Shown piece by piece: positions 23,871-34,900 of a stretch of 64,000 nt of DNA; position 1 is the stretch's first letter, and each line of letters begins with the position of its first letter. Position numbers and translations under genes: made by a program. Source of the DNA: Phoenix dactylifera (taxonomy: Eukaryota; Streptophyta; Magnoliopsida; Arecales; Arecaceae); contig NW_024068224.1 of assembly GCF_009389715.1 (NCBI RefSeq), forward strand, positions 62,001 through 126,000, written 5' to 3'. The notes beneath the pieces were generated by a model, which saw nothing but the letters and a program-made list of their open reading frames with translations, searched no databases and was not told where the DNA came from.

Positions 23871-26023
23871 ATATATGAGCCGACCAACTATAAAGGTTCC
23901 TAAGTAGACCTAATGCATGAAATGAATTCACAATTGCAAAGTAAATGCTCAATATAAACTAAAACTACTCCCTAGCAAATAGTTATTGCAAACTGGAAAT
24001 TAATATAATACGCAGGTCAACAAGTAGCTGCAAACAAGTAGTACCAAGTTCTCGGACTATGCAAGGTGTCACGGAGCCATATATGTCTTCTCGATTTGAT
24101 CTAGCTCCACAGTTAATATTAAAGAAATGTGACCACTAGGGTGTCTGGTTGTTTTGTGGATGTATGTGGTTGCATGTGTCGGAATATGTGGAACGAATCA
24201 CCAAGCACAAAATTTGATAATTAATGCCAACTTAAATGAACAAATGTAACCTGCGGGGAGGGGAAACAGAGTTGACCCAAACCAGATAGTGGCCTGTGCT
24301 TGCAGAAGACGTCCGAGCTGAGATGATGCTGGGAAGAAGGTCACGGCGTTGCAGGGCCCGGTGGAGGTGGTCGGAGCAACTGATGGCAGGGACGGTGGAG
24401 CGGTCTGTGGTGATGGCTGTCAGAGCCGACAGTGGTGGTGCAGCAGTCGACGGCGGCGCGGCGGTGAGAGCAACCCGGCGGCGCGGCAGTGCGGCAGCAA
24501 CTAGCAGGCGGCGGCGCGGCGGCGACTAACAGCGGCGAGCGGCGGCACGGAAGAGCGGGGGCGGCGCGCGGCGCGATTGGGCACGCAGCAGAGATAGCAG
24601 CGGCTGTGGAAACGGGAGGGAGTGCAGATAGCAGTGGAAGGCAGAAGTCGGTGGTGGTGGGAGGGCGTAGGGAGTGGTGGTGGGTGGTGGACTCGGGCGG
24701 GCCGATGACTGCCGGCGGAGTATCACCACTGAGGCAGAGGAAAGAGACGGGAAGTATGATGATGCAGAAGAGCAACCCGGCGGCGGCGACGGCAACGCGG
24801 CGGCGCGGCGGTGAGAATAACCCGGCGGCGCGGCGGTGCGGCAGCAGCTAGCAGCGGCAAGCGGCGGTACGGAAGAGGCGTGGGCGGCGCGCGGCGCGGT
24901 GGTGCAAGCAGCGGAGATGGCAGCGGCGGTGGGACAAGGGCGGTGGCGCAGAGAGCAGTGGAAGGCCGCGGGAATGTTGGGGGTGGGACGGTGTGGGGGC
25001 TGGTGTGGGGCGGCGGGAGGCGGTGATCGGGGATGAAGAAGAAGACCGGGAGAATAAAGAAAAGGGGAAAAAGAGGAATAAAGCGTGGCACGTGCGTGAC
25101 TTACGCGTCACGTGCAGCGTGTTTTTTTTTTTTTTTTTTTTTTTTTTTTGATAACCCAAATGGATTCGGGTTATCGGGTTAACAGGCCTAACCCGTTAAG
25201 ATAGTCCGATCCGCAATATTGAAATTTGAATTTTGAATTGGTTCGGGCTAACGGGTTATGGGTTAACGGGTCGAAATCTTACCCGTACTGTGGATCGTCT
25301 CCCACCTTCGACCGTCCGTCCGCTTCCGCCGGATCTCGCCTGATTTGCGGCGGTGGTTGCGGGGAGGTGTTGCGCCGGCGGAAGAGGGTGCTGGTGCGGC
25401 AGTGATCGAGGCGGCGACGTCCTTCACTTGGATCCGGCCACGGTCGGTGGCAGCAAAAGGCTTTCGAGACCTCCGGGAAGCACGGCGGCGACCGAAGGCG
25501 AATCGACGGCGATCGAAGGTAAATCGGCGGCGCGGCGAAACGGTGGCGGTGGATGATGCTTTCACAGTGATAGGAGGCCGGCTTATTCGCCTCCCGGGCT
25601 GCCTTGGGGGTTTCCGGCGACCGAGCCTGCGTGAGATCCGACAGAGGAGGACGGCCAAGAAAGGAAGAGAGCGTCGGAGGCAGCGGCGGAGGAAAATGAA
25701 GGCGGCGACGGCGTCTTGCGAAGGAGCTCTGTGGATCGACGCCGGGTAGCAGCCGACCGACGGGAGGGTTTCACTTCTTTTCTCTTCACAGCGGGTGAGG
25801 TGATGAATAGGGAAGAGAATAATGAAGAAATGGAGTGACCCTTCTTCTTCGGGATGCGTGCCGTGCGACGACTTTCCGTGCGTTCCGGCGTTTGCGGTGC
25901 AAATGATCTAGCAAAATACAGGTGAGGAAAAGGCCGAAAAGGAATCGGCGGGGGTCCGTCCATAAACCGGATCCTTCGACTTCAGCAACAGAGGCAAAGT
26001 CAGCCCTACTCTGATACCAAAGC
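23871..26023 (-). other. Long leader of the second gypsy element
   Basis: No gene is called. The stretch between the 5' LTR and gag is about 2.15 kb. It contains a GC-rich, GGC/GCG-rich part (24290-25030), a T-run at about 25122-25149, and another GC-rich part (25300-25760). Within the first part, about 24450-24660 and 24795-24985 are imperfect direct repeats. The open frames here on both strands have low-complexity Arg/Ala/Pro-rich translations and are most likely composition artefacts. Confidence 0.6.
26005..26019 (-). other. Primer-binding site of the second gypsy element
   Basis: The minus strand reads TGGTATCAGAGTAGG just inside the 5' LTR. The first eleven bases match the initiator Met-tRNA type site; after that it departs from the usual C. 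Confidence 0.88.
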
Positions 26024-26392
26024 TGATGCAGGACGGAAGTACGGATTGAAATACAGAGAGAAAGAGGAGAAGAAGAGGGGAAGAAGAAGGGAAGGAGGAG
26101 AAGAGGAGGAGGAAGAAGAAGACCAATTTTCATTCATTAATTCATTAAAAAAATAACAAATGCATGCCCTATATATATATAGGGCCACCAAATAACAAAT
26201 AAGTCCCAACAAGAAAAACAATTCGAAAGAGGTCCTCACAAGACAATATGCAGACTAATCCTATCCACATAAAATAAATAATAATAAAAGAAAAACATCA
26301 ATCAATCCAGCCACAATGAAAGTGGCTGGACCGTCTTCCTGCGACAACCATAATCCCGCAAAATAATCAGTCCAGTATTCGTGTCCGCACCA
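26024..26392 (-). repeat. 5' LTR (element orientation) of the second gypsy element
   Basis: This 369-bp LTR starts TGATGCAGG and ends GCACCA on the plus strand and is directly followed by CAGAT. It is the same by eye as 18559-18927. Confidence 0.95.
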
Positions 26393-26397
26393 CAGAT

Positions 26398-26903
26398 GAA
26401 TCAAATCTTCCACCGGGCATGGTCAAACCACATCACTTATCTAACTTCTCCAGGCTAGACCTCAGGCTGTAGGCCAGGCCGCCTCCGAGCCCGAATCTGG
26501 ACTTCATATTTGGGCCTGGTCTAGGCTCGGGCTGGACCTTGGCCAGGCTACATGTCTACACAAGCCTGGGCCTAGCCTATATAGCCTGACCCAAACTCGG
26601 CCTGGCCCCACTTCAAGCCTTACATGGGAAGTAGAAGAGAGGGGAATAGATCTCTATCCATGTTTAGTTAGCGGGATCAGGTTGTAGCACCTGACTAGGA
26701 CCATGTTTGCCGAGCTATGGTACTGCACGGTACATACAGAAATTGCAGTTCGGATTGGGTCCGTGGGTAGGATATTAGCCATATAGCCCCCCGGAATATG
26801 TGCTTGTTCGCATGAAAATTAACACATAGCTTGGGGTGGTTTATGTATGATGAGTGTTAGATGAGCCTTTGAAAGAAGTCATTCACATTTGGCTGACTAT
26901 ATA
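26398..26903. other. Non-genic; GC-rich degenerate repeat at 26450-26620
   Basis: Repeated GGCCTGG, AGGCTCGGGC and CCAGGC words fill 26450-26620. They resemble the name-tag repeats of hAT-type elements seen later in the window (55960-59355), but no terminal inverted repeats or 8-bp duplication were found. No gene is seen in the rest. Confidence 0.35.
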
Positions 26904-27164
26904 TGTTGTGGGAATAAAGGATCTCGGACTTAATCCCACATCGACTGAATAGTGAAAAGGTCTGTGCCTTAAATGGACGGCTCGATTACCCTTCCCTCAG
27001 GAGATGCTTTTTAAAGGGCAAAACTGTGAGGGGAGTAAGCTGCCCACGACACGCGTCGCGCGATATGTACGCACTTCCCCAAAACGGACAATACCTTCTG
27101 TGGGGATGCAGTCTTTTTTTCCTATTCCAATTCGGTGGGGGCTAAGGTCCCCCCGACCTCAACA
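26904..27164. mobile_element. Small solo LTR (TRIM-like)
   Basis: This 261-bp segment begins TGTTG and ends CAACA, and is flanked by ATATA on both sides (26899-26903 and 27165-27169). It contains TAATCCCACATCGACTG, resembling the TCCCACATCG signature near the start of several plant short LTRs. The duplication is AT-rich and so carries limited weight. The direction is uncertain, and no internal region or second LTR is present. Confidence 0.5.
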
Positions 27165-27353
27165 ATATATAACCTTTAAGCACAAACAATGGTTGGAACC
27201 TTTAAAATTTCTAATAAGGTATAGGACCCAGGAGTGACATGGCCATTTTTGATACAAACCAAACCCTGCCAAAATGAGGGATATAAACTACAACATCTTC
27301 AAACAATCAGAAACACATGCTTCATAGATGGGAGAAAAAAGAAACATAAATAT

Positions 27354-29881
27354 CTACCTGATTAAATCAGCTGTGAAAGTCACACCAGTTGCCGGCACCC
27401 ATGACAATCCGTCGATGAACCGCCGCACCGTAAAGAAGCTGGCCAGCGACGCGTCACGTATGACATGATAACCAGGCCACCGGACTCGCCCACTAAGAGC
27501 AGCACCTGGCCCATAGTTCATATACTCCCCGTACCAGAGAGTGTTCAGTCCAAAATTCCCGGCCCACTCCAACCAGCCTGCCGGCTGCACCTGTGAGCTC
27601 AGGAATGACTGCATGAACACAGTCCTCGAGTATGGCTTCCATGGTCGGCCGAGGTACGTGGGGTACGTAGCATGTACGAAGCTGTTGTGGATCGAGAAGC
27701 CCGTTTTCTGGTTCGGATCCTTTCGGCCTTGGGCGGTGATGGTGATCTTCTGGTAGGGCAATGGCTTTCTGGTGTAGATGTTGCAATGCTGAAGCACAAC
27801 AAGGCCATTGCCAAATATGAAGTCAATAGTGCCATAGATGTTGCAGTCGCGGTAGAATTGGCGGAGGGAGTGGGCATAGAGAGTGTCCTGGTAGCCCTCG
27901 ATGCTGCATCGGAAGAAGGCCGAGCGGTCCGAGCCAACCCGGAGGGCGACTGCTTGGTGGTTCTGCGGCCCGGCGGTGTTGCGGAAGGTTATGTCCCTTG
28001 CAACAAACCCCTGGCCGGAGACAGCTGCACAGATTCATAAATTATAGCCGTTAGCCTGCAAAAGATATCTTGGTTCCACTAAAGTTGGCGGATTTGGCAA
28101 ATTGGGCTCGGTGGGCTCCCTGATTAATGGGTTGGGTTTTCATACCAAAGAGGCATTACCAATAGGGCCCATCGAACCCGCTGAAAGAGATTATGAGGAA
28201 AAGAAAAGGTGAAGATAGAATAAAAAATTATACAGCAGGGGATGGCATAACAAAATAGGTACTATTTGTAACGGAGGTTATGTCGTTTGTTTTTTTTTTT
28301 TTCAATATCCTATTCATTCTGTAAAACTTTGGAAAATATTGGATGGGAGTATGCGACCAAGAATGAATACGCAGAAATTCATTACTGCGAGCTGAGCATA
28401 TGCGTAAGCATTCTTTTTTTTATTTGTTATCAAATTTTGAGGCCTAAAACTGATTTTTAACGGTTAAACCATATTGAAAACCGGCTGATAAAATCCATGC
28501 ATATGGAATGGACTGCATGGAGAACAGAATTGCATCAAAAAAATATAACATGTTTTTCTACATCCATGATTTTCTTTCGCATGCAACTATATATGCATAT
28601 AAAGACGAAAAAAATAGCAAGGCGTATTAAACGGAAGCATAAAATGATGTTGGCAGCCACCCTCGGATATGGAAATAAAATCAGATCTACATTCCAACTT
28701 GCTTTGACTGAACCAATTGATGGGGTTGAGTCATTTAGCAGGTCTTATAATTTGGTGGACATCTTGGTTGATCCAAGGAAGCCCAACCATTTGCACCGCA
28801 ATCCCAAATTAATTAGCTTAAGCCCACATTATTCCAATACCTCAATCACAAGCAAAGTAGGTTTATTTTATATATACAAAGGACAAACTTTTGTCAATCT
28901 AAAGAAGAATGGAACGAGCCACTCACCGAAGGTAGCAGTCCTGAAAGTAGTCCACCCTTGCATGAAATTCCTACCTCCTGTGATCACCGTCTGGCCCATT
29001 CCATCCCCAACGAGCATAATATTGGTCTTCTTCTTCTTCAATTCCACGTTCTCTTTATACTCCCCCTTCTTCACATAAATAACGTACCTCTTCGGACTCT
29101 GGCTTGGTGCTTGGTTTACTGCCTCGTTGATTGATCGGAACCTACCGCTGCCATCCAAGGCCACCACTGCATCCACATGCATCGTCTTTGGATCTGCACG
29201 CGTTAGCTCTTCTCCAATTTCGATCCATGGCGGCAATTCTAGATTCTGACTACTGTCACTAATATTTTTAATTGGTACATGGGGTATTATACTACGCATT
29301 CTCTTGTGCATCATGAGCAGATTGCTAAGAAGCTGTGACACTTCTGTCAAGCTCCCCTTGATGTAATGCTTGAGCCGACCATCAGTGCCCTCAAAGCCCT
29401 CCAAGCACGTATCCTGGTTGCCAAGCGCGGCGCTAAGCCATGCACGTAGATTCTCTTCATGATTCATGCTGCTGGTCTCTGACTCAATCCAACTCATTTC
29501 AGCCAAGGACCAGCCAAGTTCATCTACTGAGTAGCCGAGAAGCTCCACGCAGTCATGGATCGCCATCTCCTCGCGAAGGCTCTCAGAGAACGCAGCGAGC
29601 CCCAATGTGGTGTCAATTGCTCGTACCACCTCATCGATCGTTCCCTTGAGCGCGCCGTGGAGGATCGAGAAGGGACCAGTACCGAGCCCCGCCCGATGGC
29701 ATTCGGCGTGGATGCGCGAGGTGCAAGCCTCATGGCTTGTGGTGTTGAAGCAAGCTTGGTGTACCAAGGATTCTTCGAAGGCATCTGCTGCTTCTTGAGG
29801 GAAAGAGGTATGGTTTGAGAGTGCATCAAGGGCGGGAAGGAAGAGGAGGAGGAGAAGGACAATGTTATTCGCCAATGCCAT
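27354..29881 (-). CDS. Pectinesterase with N-terminal inhibitor-like domain (PME-B), 2 exons
   Basis: Exon 1 is 28927-29881 and exon 2 is 27354-28024; the 902-bp intron has GTGAGT donor and CAG acceptor, phase 1, exactly as in PME-A and PME-C. The product is 541 residues: signal peptide (about 1-20), PMEI-like domain (QACFNTTSHEAC, HDC, DTC), then the PME domain. In exon 2, [42 protein letters not shown] and YLGRPWKPYSRT carry the expected Gln, Asp and Arg residues. The usual NAAVVFQ after the second Asp is NGLVVLQ here. No RRLL or RKLL motif is seen between the two domains (the linker reads LPPWIEIGEELTRADPK), unlike its two neighbours, so processing may differ. Expected to act on cell-wall homogalacturonan. 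Confidence 0.94.
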
Positions 29882-29920
29882 TGGAAAAATATGATATTGA
29901 AACTATAATAGCCAGCGCTC

Positions 29921-29927
29921 TTTTATA
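29921..29927 (-). promoter_or_regulatory. TATA box of PME-B
   Basis: The minus strand reads TATAAAA about 40 bases before the ATG at 29881, implying a very short 5' UTR of about 10-15 bases if transcription starts about 30 bases downstream of the box. Confidence 0.6.
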
Positions 29928-31371
29928 GAGGTTCCTTTTTCTGTTCCTCAGGAGGGTATAGTTTGCATTGGAAGAAAGGTGTCTTTTTCCCTTTATACTT
30001 TTCTTTCTGCTCGCTCTATATTAATGCCAACTTATTCTGCGAGGCCTAGGTTTTGTGGCTTTGATCCACCACAGGATGCCACAGACTTTAGGATGTAATC
30101 CTTTTGAGCCTTCAGATATCATAAGGCATGACATCTAAAATCCTTTTGTGTTGGTGTGTTATTCCTTATTTTGCTTCAGATGGTTAATTTAGGGATTCTC
30201 TCACTGTAACATACGCAGACATCTTTAGGCCATAAGCCTATTGGATTAGCAAAAGTGCTTTAGTGTTGGTTAATTTTTTCATGATGCTAGATGTAAAAAT
30301 ATATATAGTTTGAGAAAAGACATCTGGTGCAGCTTTATCTCCGTCGAAAAATATAAATTTGCACCTATATTATACGTTCAAAAGCAAAACCAAAGGAAAT
30401 CGTTTCGATTACGCACTTCTATTCCTCTTATATTATGGAAAGTGTCGACCATTCTTTACAATCGTAATGACCTTAATAATTTTTCGCCAAACTATTACTG
30501 GTGGGCTCCAAGGTGCCGCCATGGGCTTAACGAACAAATTCCCGTTAGAGGGCATATCATGATGGTTCAGCTATCTTAAGTCAGATCAAATGAAGACGTC
30601 ATTACGACTAATGACTGTTGGAGAGTCAAATGGGTTCTCAGATTAGGGAAGTAAGATGAGAGAATAAAGAGATTAAGATGAGATTAGGCCTAATGAGAAA
30701 TAAAGAGAAGTAAGATGAGAGAATAACTTAAGCCGGCGCCTCATGATGGACATTCCTTGCGTCCAGGGAAGGGCTGAAGCATGCTTCACGTACGTCTTAT
30801 TTTATTCTTTCCGCGGAGTCATATGGCGTTATGCAAAGCTCGTGATAGCACTCTCTAGATTGACAAAGTTTGCTACATTTGATAGATCTTAATGTTTTTA
30901 GAGTATATGTCAAAAGATCATAGATGTCCACAGAATAGTTCTTATAAGCTACATTATCGCTAAAACTAGCAAATATTAGTGAAGCAATATCCTGAAGAAA
31001 AAAAAATCCTATTCCTATTGTTATTATTGAAGGAAAATATTTTGTGTATCTCCTAAGGATTCGGATTTTTGCGAGATGCCAGTGGTAAAATGCATGGCAA
31101 AGCCCTTCATGAACCACTTACCCTAGAGTGTAGTGCACAAATCTGGTTCGACGCTCATTTGAGGTAGACTAAGGGTACTCTTATATTTATCTAACTGCTA
31201 CGATGATGCTTCATTAGGTAGATTGATCATGTATAAAATATTTGCAAATTTGTATCATGTAATGAAGGATATGCTTCAAGGCAAGACTGATGAATGCACC
31301 AAGCCAAGTGCAAATGCTCCTGTCATGTATTTTAAATACGCTCCTAACTCGCTAAATATTTATCTTAGCTG

Positions 31372-31402
<31 letters not shown>

Positions 31403-31451
31403 TAAAAGAAGAAAAATCAAATTCAACTCTGTATAGTAACATTCCTATTGT
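29928..31451. other. Upstream of PME-B, no gene seen
   Basis: No open frame with a recognisable domain occurs. A phrase of about 20 bases, GAAGTAAGATGAGAGAATAA, is present twice (about 30647 and 30706), and a (CT)n microsatellite lies at 31379-31402. Confidence 0.5.
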
Positions 31452-31931
31452 GGGCTCGTTTGGTTCGCGGGAAGTATTTTCCCTTCTAGGAATATGATTC
31501 CTGGGAATCAGATTCCTAGGAAGAGGATACCTAGGAAAGCACTTTTGGCATGTTTGGTTAACCATGGAAAAGTGACAAATTTCCAAAGTGCTTATGTTTG
31601 GTTGACCATCCACTTTCCTAGGAAAGTTATGTATAATTCCTATTATGCCCTTAATAAAAATTAGGTCTTTAATGCCTCTTTAATGCTTCTTTAATGCTGA
31701 AGGGTCTTTTTGGGAAAAAATAAAAAAGGAGTGATTCCCACCTCATGGGAAAGTAACTTTCCCATGTTTCTCATGGGAAAGACTTTCCCATGAAATGTGG
31801 GAATCATATTCCCATGGGATACAACTTTCCCATCTCTCTCCTTTGAAAACTCCAACCAAATAAGAGGCATTTCATTACTTTTCCGTTGACCACACTTTTC
31901 CCCCTCCCTTTCCTGCGAACCAAACGAGCCC
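31452..31931. mobile_element. Tourist-like (PIF/Harbinger) MITE, 480 bp
   Basis: Terminal inverted repeats read GGGCTCGTTTGGTTCGCGGG at the left, and the reverse complement of the right end reads the same with one change. A 3-bp TGT flanks both ends (31449-31451 and 31932-31934). The size, GGGC..TTTGGTT termini and 3-bp duplication fit PIF/Harbinger non-autonomous elements, though their usual duplication is TWA. There is no coding sequence. Inside are repeated TTTCCCATG/CATGGGAAA words that pair with each other. Confidence 0.8.
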
Positions 31932-31934
31932 TGT

Positions 31935-34900
31935 ATTTTTCTAACGTAAAAGGAGTTTTCTCTCGACTAGAAGCGGCAGCCAAATAGCCACAGTCATATT
32001 TCTTGATTTTTAAAAATAATGTGAATCACTGATTTGCTGGATTTTTTTTTATATTACTAAAAATGAACATGATAAAAAGATATTTCTAATTTTAAAATAA
32101 TAAAATATATTTTTATAAAAAAAAACAAGAAGATTTAACTAGGTTGTCATCTTTGAGATGAGGACATATATATCTATCCTTCTGAATATCCAATTGTAGC
32201 CATTTCCTTGTGCCCCCCTAAATAGCATGGACGGGTTGTCCAGCAACACCACAACAAGCACAAGGAGATCTTACTAAAGACTCATCGATGAAAAGGGGAG
32301 GGGAAAAATTGTAGTCAGCAAAAAAAATAGAGAAATACCTCATATTTGATTGGAGTTTTCAAAAGATAGATAAGCAAATAGAATTTTCATAAAAATAAGA
32401 TTTCACATTTTATGAAAAAGAAAAATTTATATGGGATATGGAAAAGTCTAATTTCCGCCGACTGGGAATTGAAATTAATTTTTTTTTCATAAGTGCCTTT
32501 AAGTTTCTAGAGCAAGATCTTTTTCTTTATTAAGAGTATAATAACTTTTTGAGAAAATTAGATGCTCAAGCAAACATAAATCATTTTGAAATATGCCACT
32601 TTCTCATAATCAACCAAATATATAAAAAATATTTTTTTAGATATCATATATTTAAGTATCAGTTTTCTTAAAAAAATATTTTAGTAAAAGAAAAAAATCC
32701 ACAAACCAAATGAGTCCTAGATGGGCCAAGCTCCTGAAACGTTGCTTGGCAATCCAGTAGGCCTGGTTTAAGAAACCGAAACAACCTTAAGTCAGTCTCA
32801 TTTGTACTTGGTGTGGCCAATAGAAGTATTGTGCATTTTTCCCATGCAATCTTAATTAATGCTCCGATTGAGAGGACTGCATGTTCTCAACCAAACAGAA
32901 CAAAACAAAGAAAATACGACATAAGACGTTAGGATCATACTTTCAGCCAGAGAGAATGCGATTGGCAGTATGCAAACCACACCAAACCTACGCGATAAGT
33001 GAACTTCGATTCCTCTCCGTCTCTCAGGCCAACGTGCCCCTGGAAAGCAAAGCCCTCAAACCAAAATAAAGCAATACCTTCTCTTTTTACCACAAAAAAA
33101 AAAAAAAAAACCTTCTTCGCCTGCGACCATCAACCCCTATAATAAATTAAAGATGATGCAAAAAATTGCAATAGTTGATTAAGTAGTTGTAGTAGTTGAT
33201 TTTCCTGATTGTGTCAAAATATTAAAGTATTATTTAAATAGGGTTACATGATATTCATAATCTATAATAGTTATTGTAGCAAATAATACTAATAACTAAA
33301 CAATGATCATTAATTAAATGTATGTGGGATGTATGCATATAAAGTTATACATTAGATATCAGGATTCTTCAAAACCATGATAAATGGTTGTTCATTTGTT
33401 GGTATGTGTAAAATAGGAAAAGACGAACCAAAAAATGTCTGCTCTCATGTGACACCAAAGATTACCAAACGATCTGAAATATATGAAATATGGTAGGCAG
33501 AGACATTGCCTTTTGGCCCATACATATTTATAGAAAGATAAATGGAGCTGCAGACTGGGTGGCTTTTTTTGTGGCCAATCATTTTAGAAAAAAATTTCTG
33601 GACTGGTGAGAAAAAGCTACCTAAAACGCTCCATAACTTATTATTTTTTAATTTTTTTAAATTATATTTGTACTAGAGTCACATGAATCATCAAATCATA
33701 CATTGTAGCACAAAAGAAGAAAAAAAATAACCAAAGGAGGGAACATGAATTCCATCACAGGTAGCTAGAGGTCACTAACTGTCAATTCTTTGTGATGTAT
33801 CGTGCCTCTAAACTGCAAATGGGACAGCATCTAGCACAAGCTATCCCCTGACCGCTTAAAGCCAGTCACAGTGACGGGCAAATAGTATCTGTGACAAAAT
33901 AAGATTTTTACTACGGGAGACCTTAGCAACAAGGTAGGTGGTTGATGCCAAGATAAACCGAGAGATAACGGTTGATCTAGGTTGAGACTCGAGAAGAAAG
34001 GTTAGAAAAAATAGATTATGAGCTGAGAAACTGTGTCACCTCCATCAGCATTATAAAAAAAAAGTATAACTAGAATACCGTTCATTATAGCAACGACGAG
34101 AATGCCAAACACTTTCATGAATTAATATAAATATTTGATCATTAAAATTGATTTTGAAATATAATAAATAATTTAGGAAAAAAATGTCATCAAATATATT
34201 GCTATTATATTAGGTAGTCATCCCATTATATTAATTTATGATACCGAGATGACAAGGATAGAGAACTTAATTGTACCATATTAGCATCCACTTATCATAC
34301 CTCAGTGGAGATAAAATAAATTTGCCATAGAGAAACTATGCTTCAACTGATCTTACTGCACTGGCAATCAAAACATTAAGGATATCCCTGTCCTCGGTGG
34401 CAATTAGACTACGCGCTGCATCTCCTACCTTTGCTGCAATCAAGAATCGATGCAATATGCATACAAAGAATTTATTCGGTATGTTTAAATATCCTATAGG
34501 AATCAGATCTGCAGGTAGACGATCCTGGTGCTCGCTATACCAAACTATATATATCAAACTTTGCTCACGGGTATATGGATTTTTTTTTTAAAAAAAAAAA
34601 AAAGCTGCCATGTTGGTAATCAGCAGGGAAGCTGCTGAGACTTGAGAGAGATATTAGGGCTTGCAGGAGGAGAGGGCAAAAGTAAACAACCAAAGGAATA
34701 TTTTACTAGAAGGATTTTGTCGGTAGGGCCGTGCGAACGCTGGATAACAGCTTTCTTCAGCGAATCAATGTGTCGGTGCCGCGCGTGGCTGCCAGTTGTA
34801 TCGGATTAAAGGTCTTGAAAACATTCCGGCGAATGTTTAGTTCTCTTTGACCGCTATAGACTGCGATTTAATAATGCACGGTCTATTCATCAGCATACCT

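Larger units (their letters stand above)
18559..26392 (-). mobile_element. Complete young Ty3/gypsy chromovirus with identical LTRs
   Basis: This 7834-bp element is read on the minus strand. The two 369-bp LTRs (18559-18927 and 26024-26392) show no difference by eye, and a perfect 5-bp duplication CAGAT flanks them (18554-18558 and 26393-26397). The primer-binding site TGGTATCAGAGTAGG lies at 26005-26019, three to four bases inside the LTR. A clear polypurine tract CCGGGGGGAGT abuts the other LTR (about 18928-18938). One uninterrupted frame carries all domains, and a leader of about 2.1 kb precedes it. Identical LTRs plus an intact frame mean the insertion is very recent and the copy may be able to move. 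Chromodomain present; the clade within chromoviruses is not decided. Confidence 0.96.

Noticed and set aside
24296-25760. Many long open frames on both strands in the leader of the second gypsy element
   Set aside because: They are Arg/Ala/Pro-rich, present in several phases at once, have no domains, and arise from GC-rich simple sequence.
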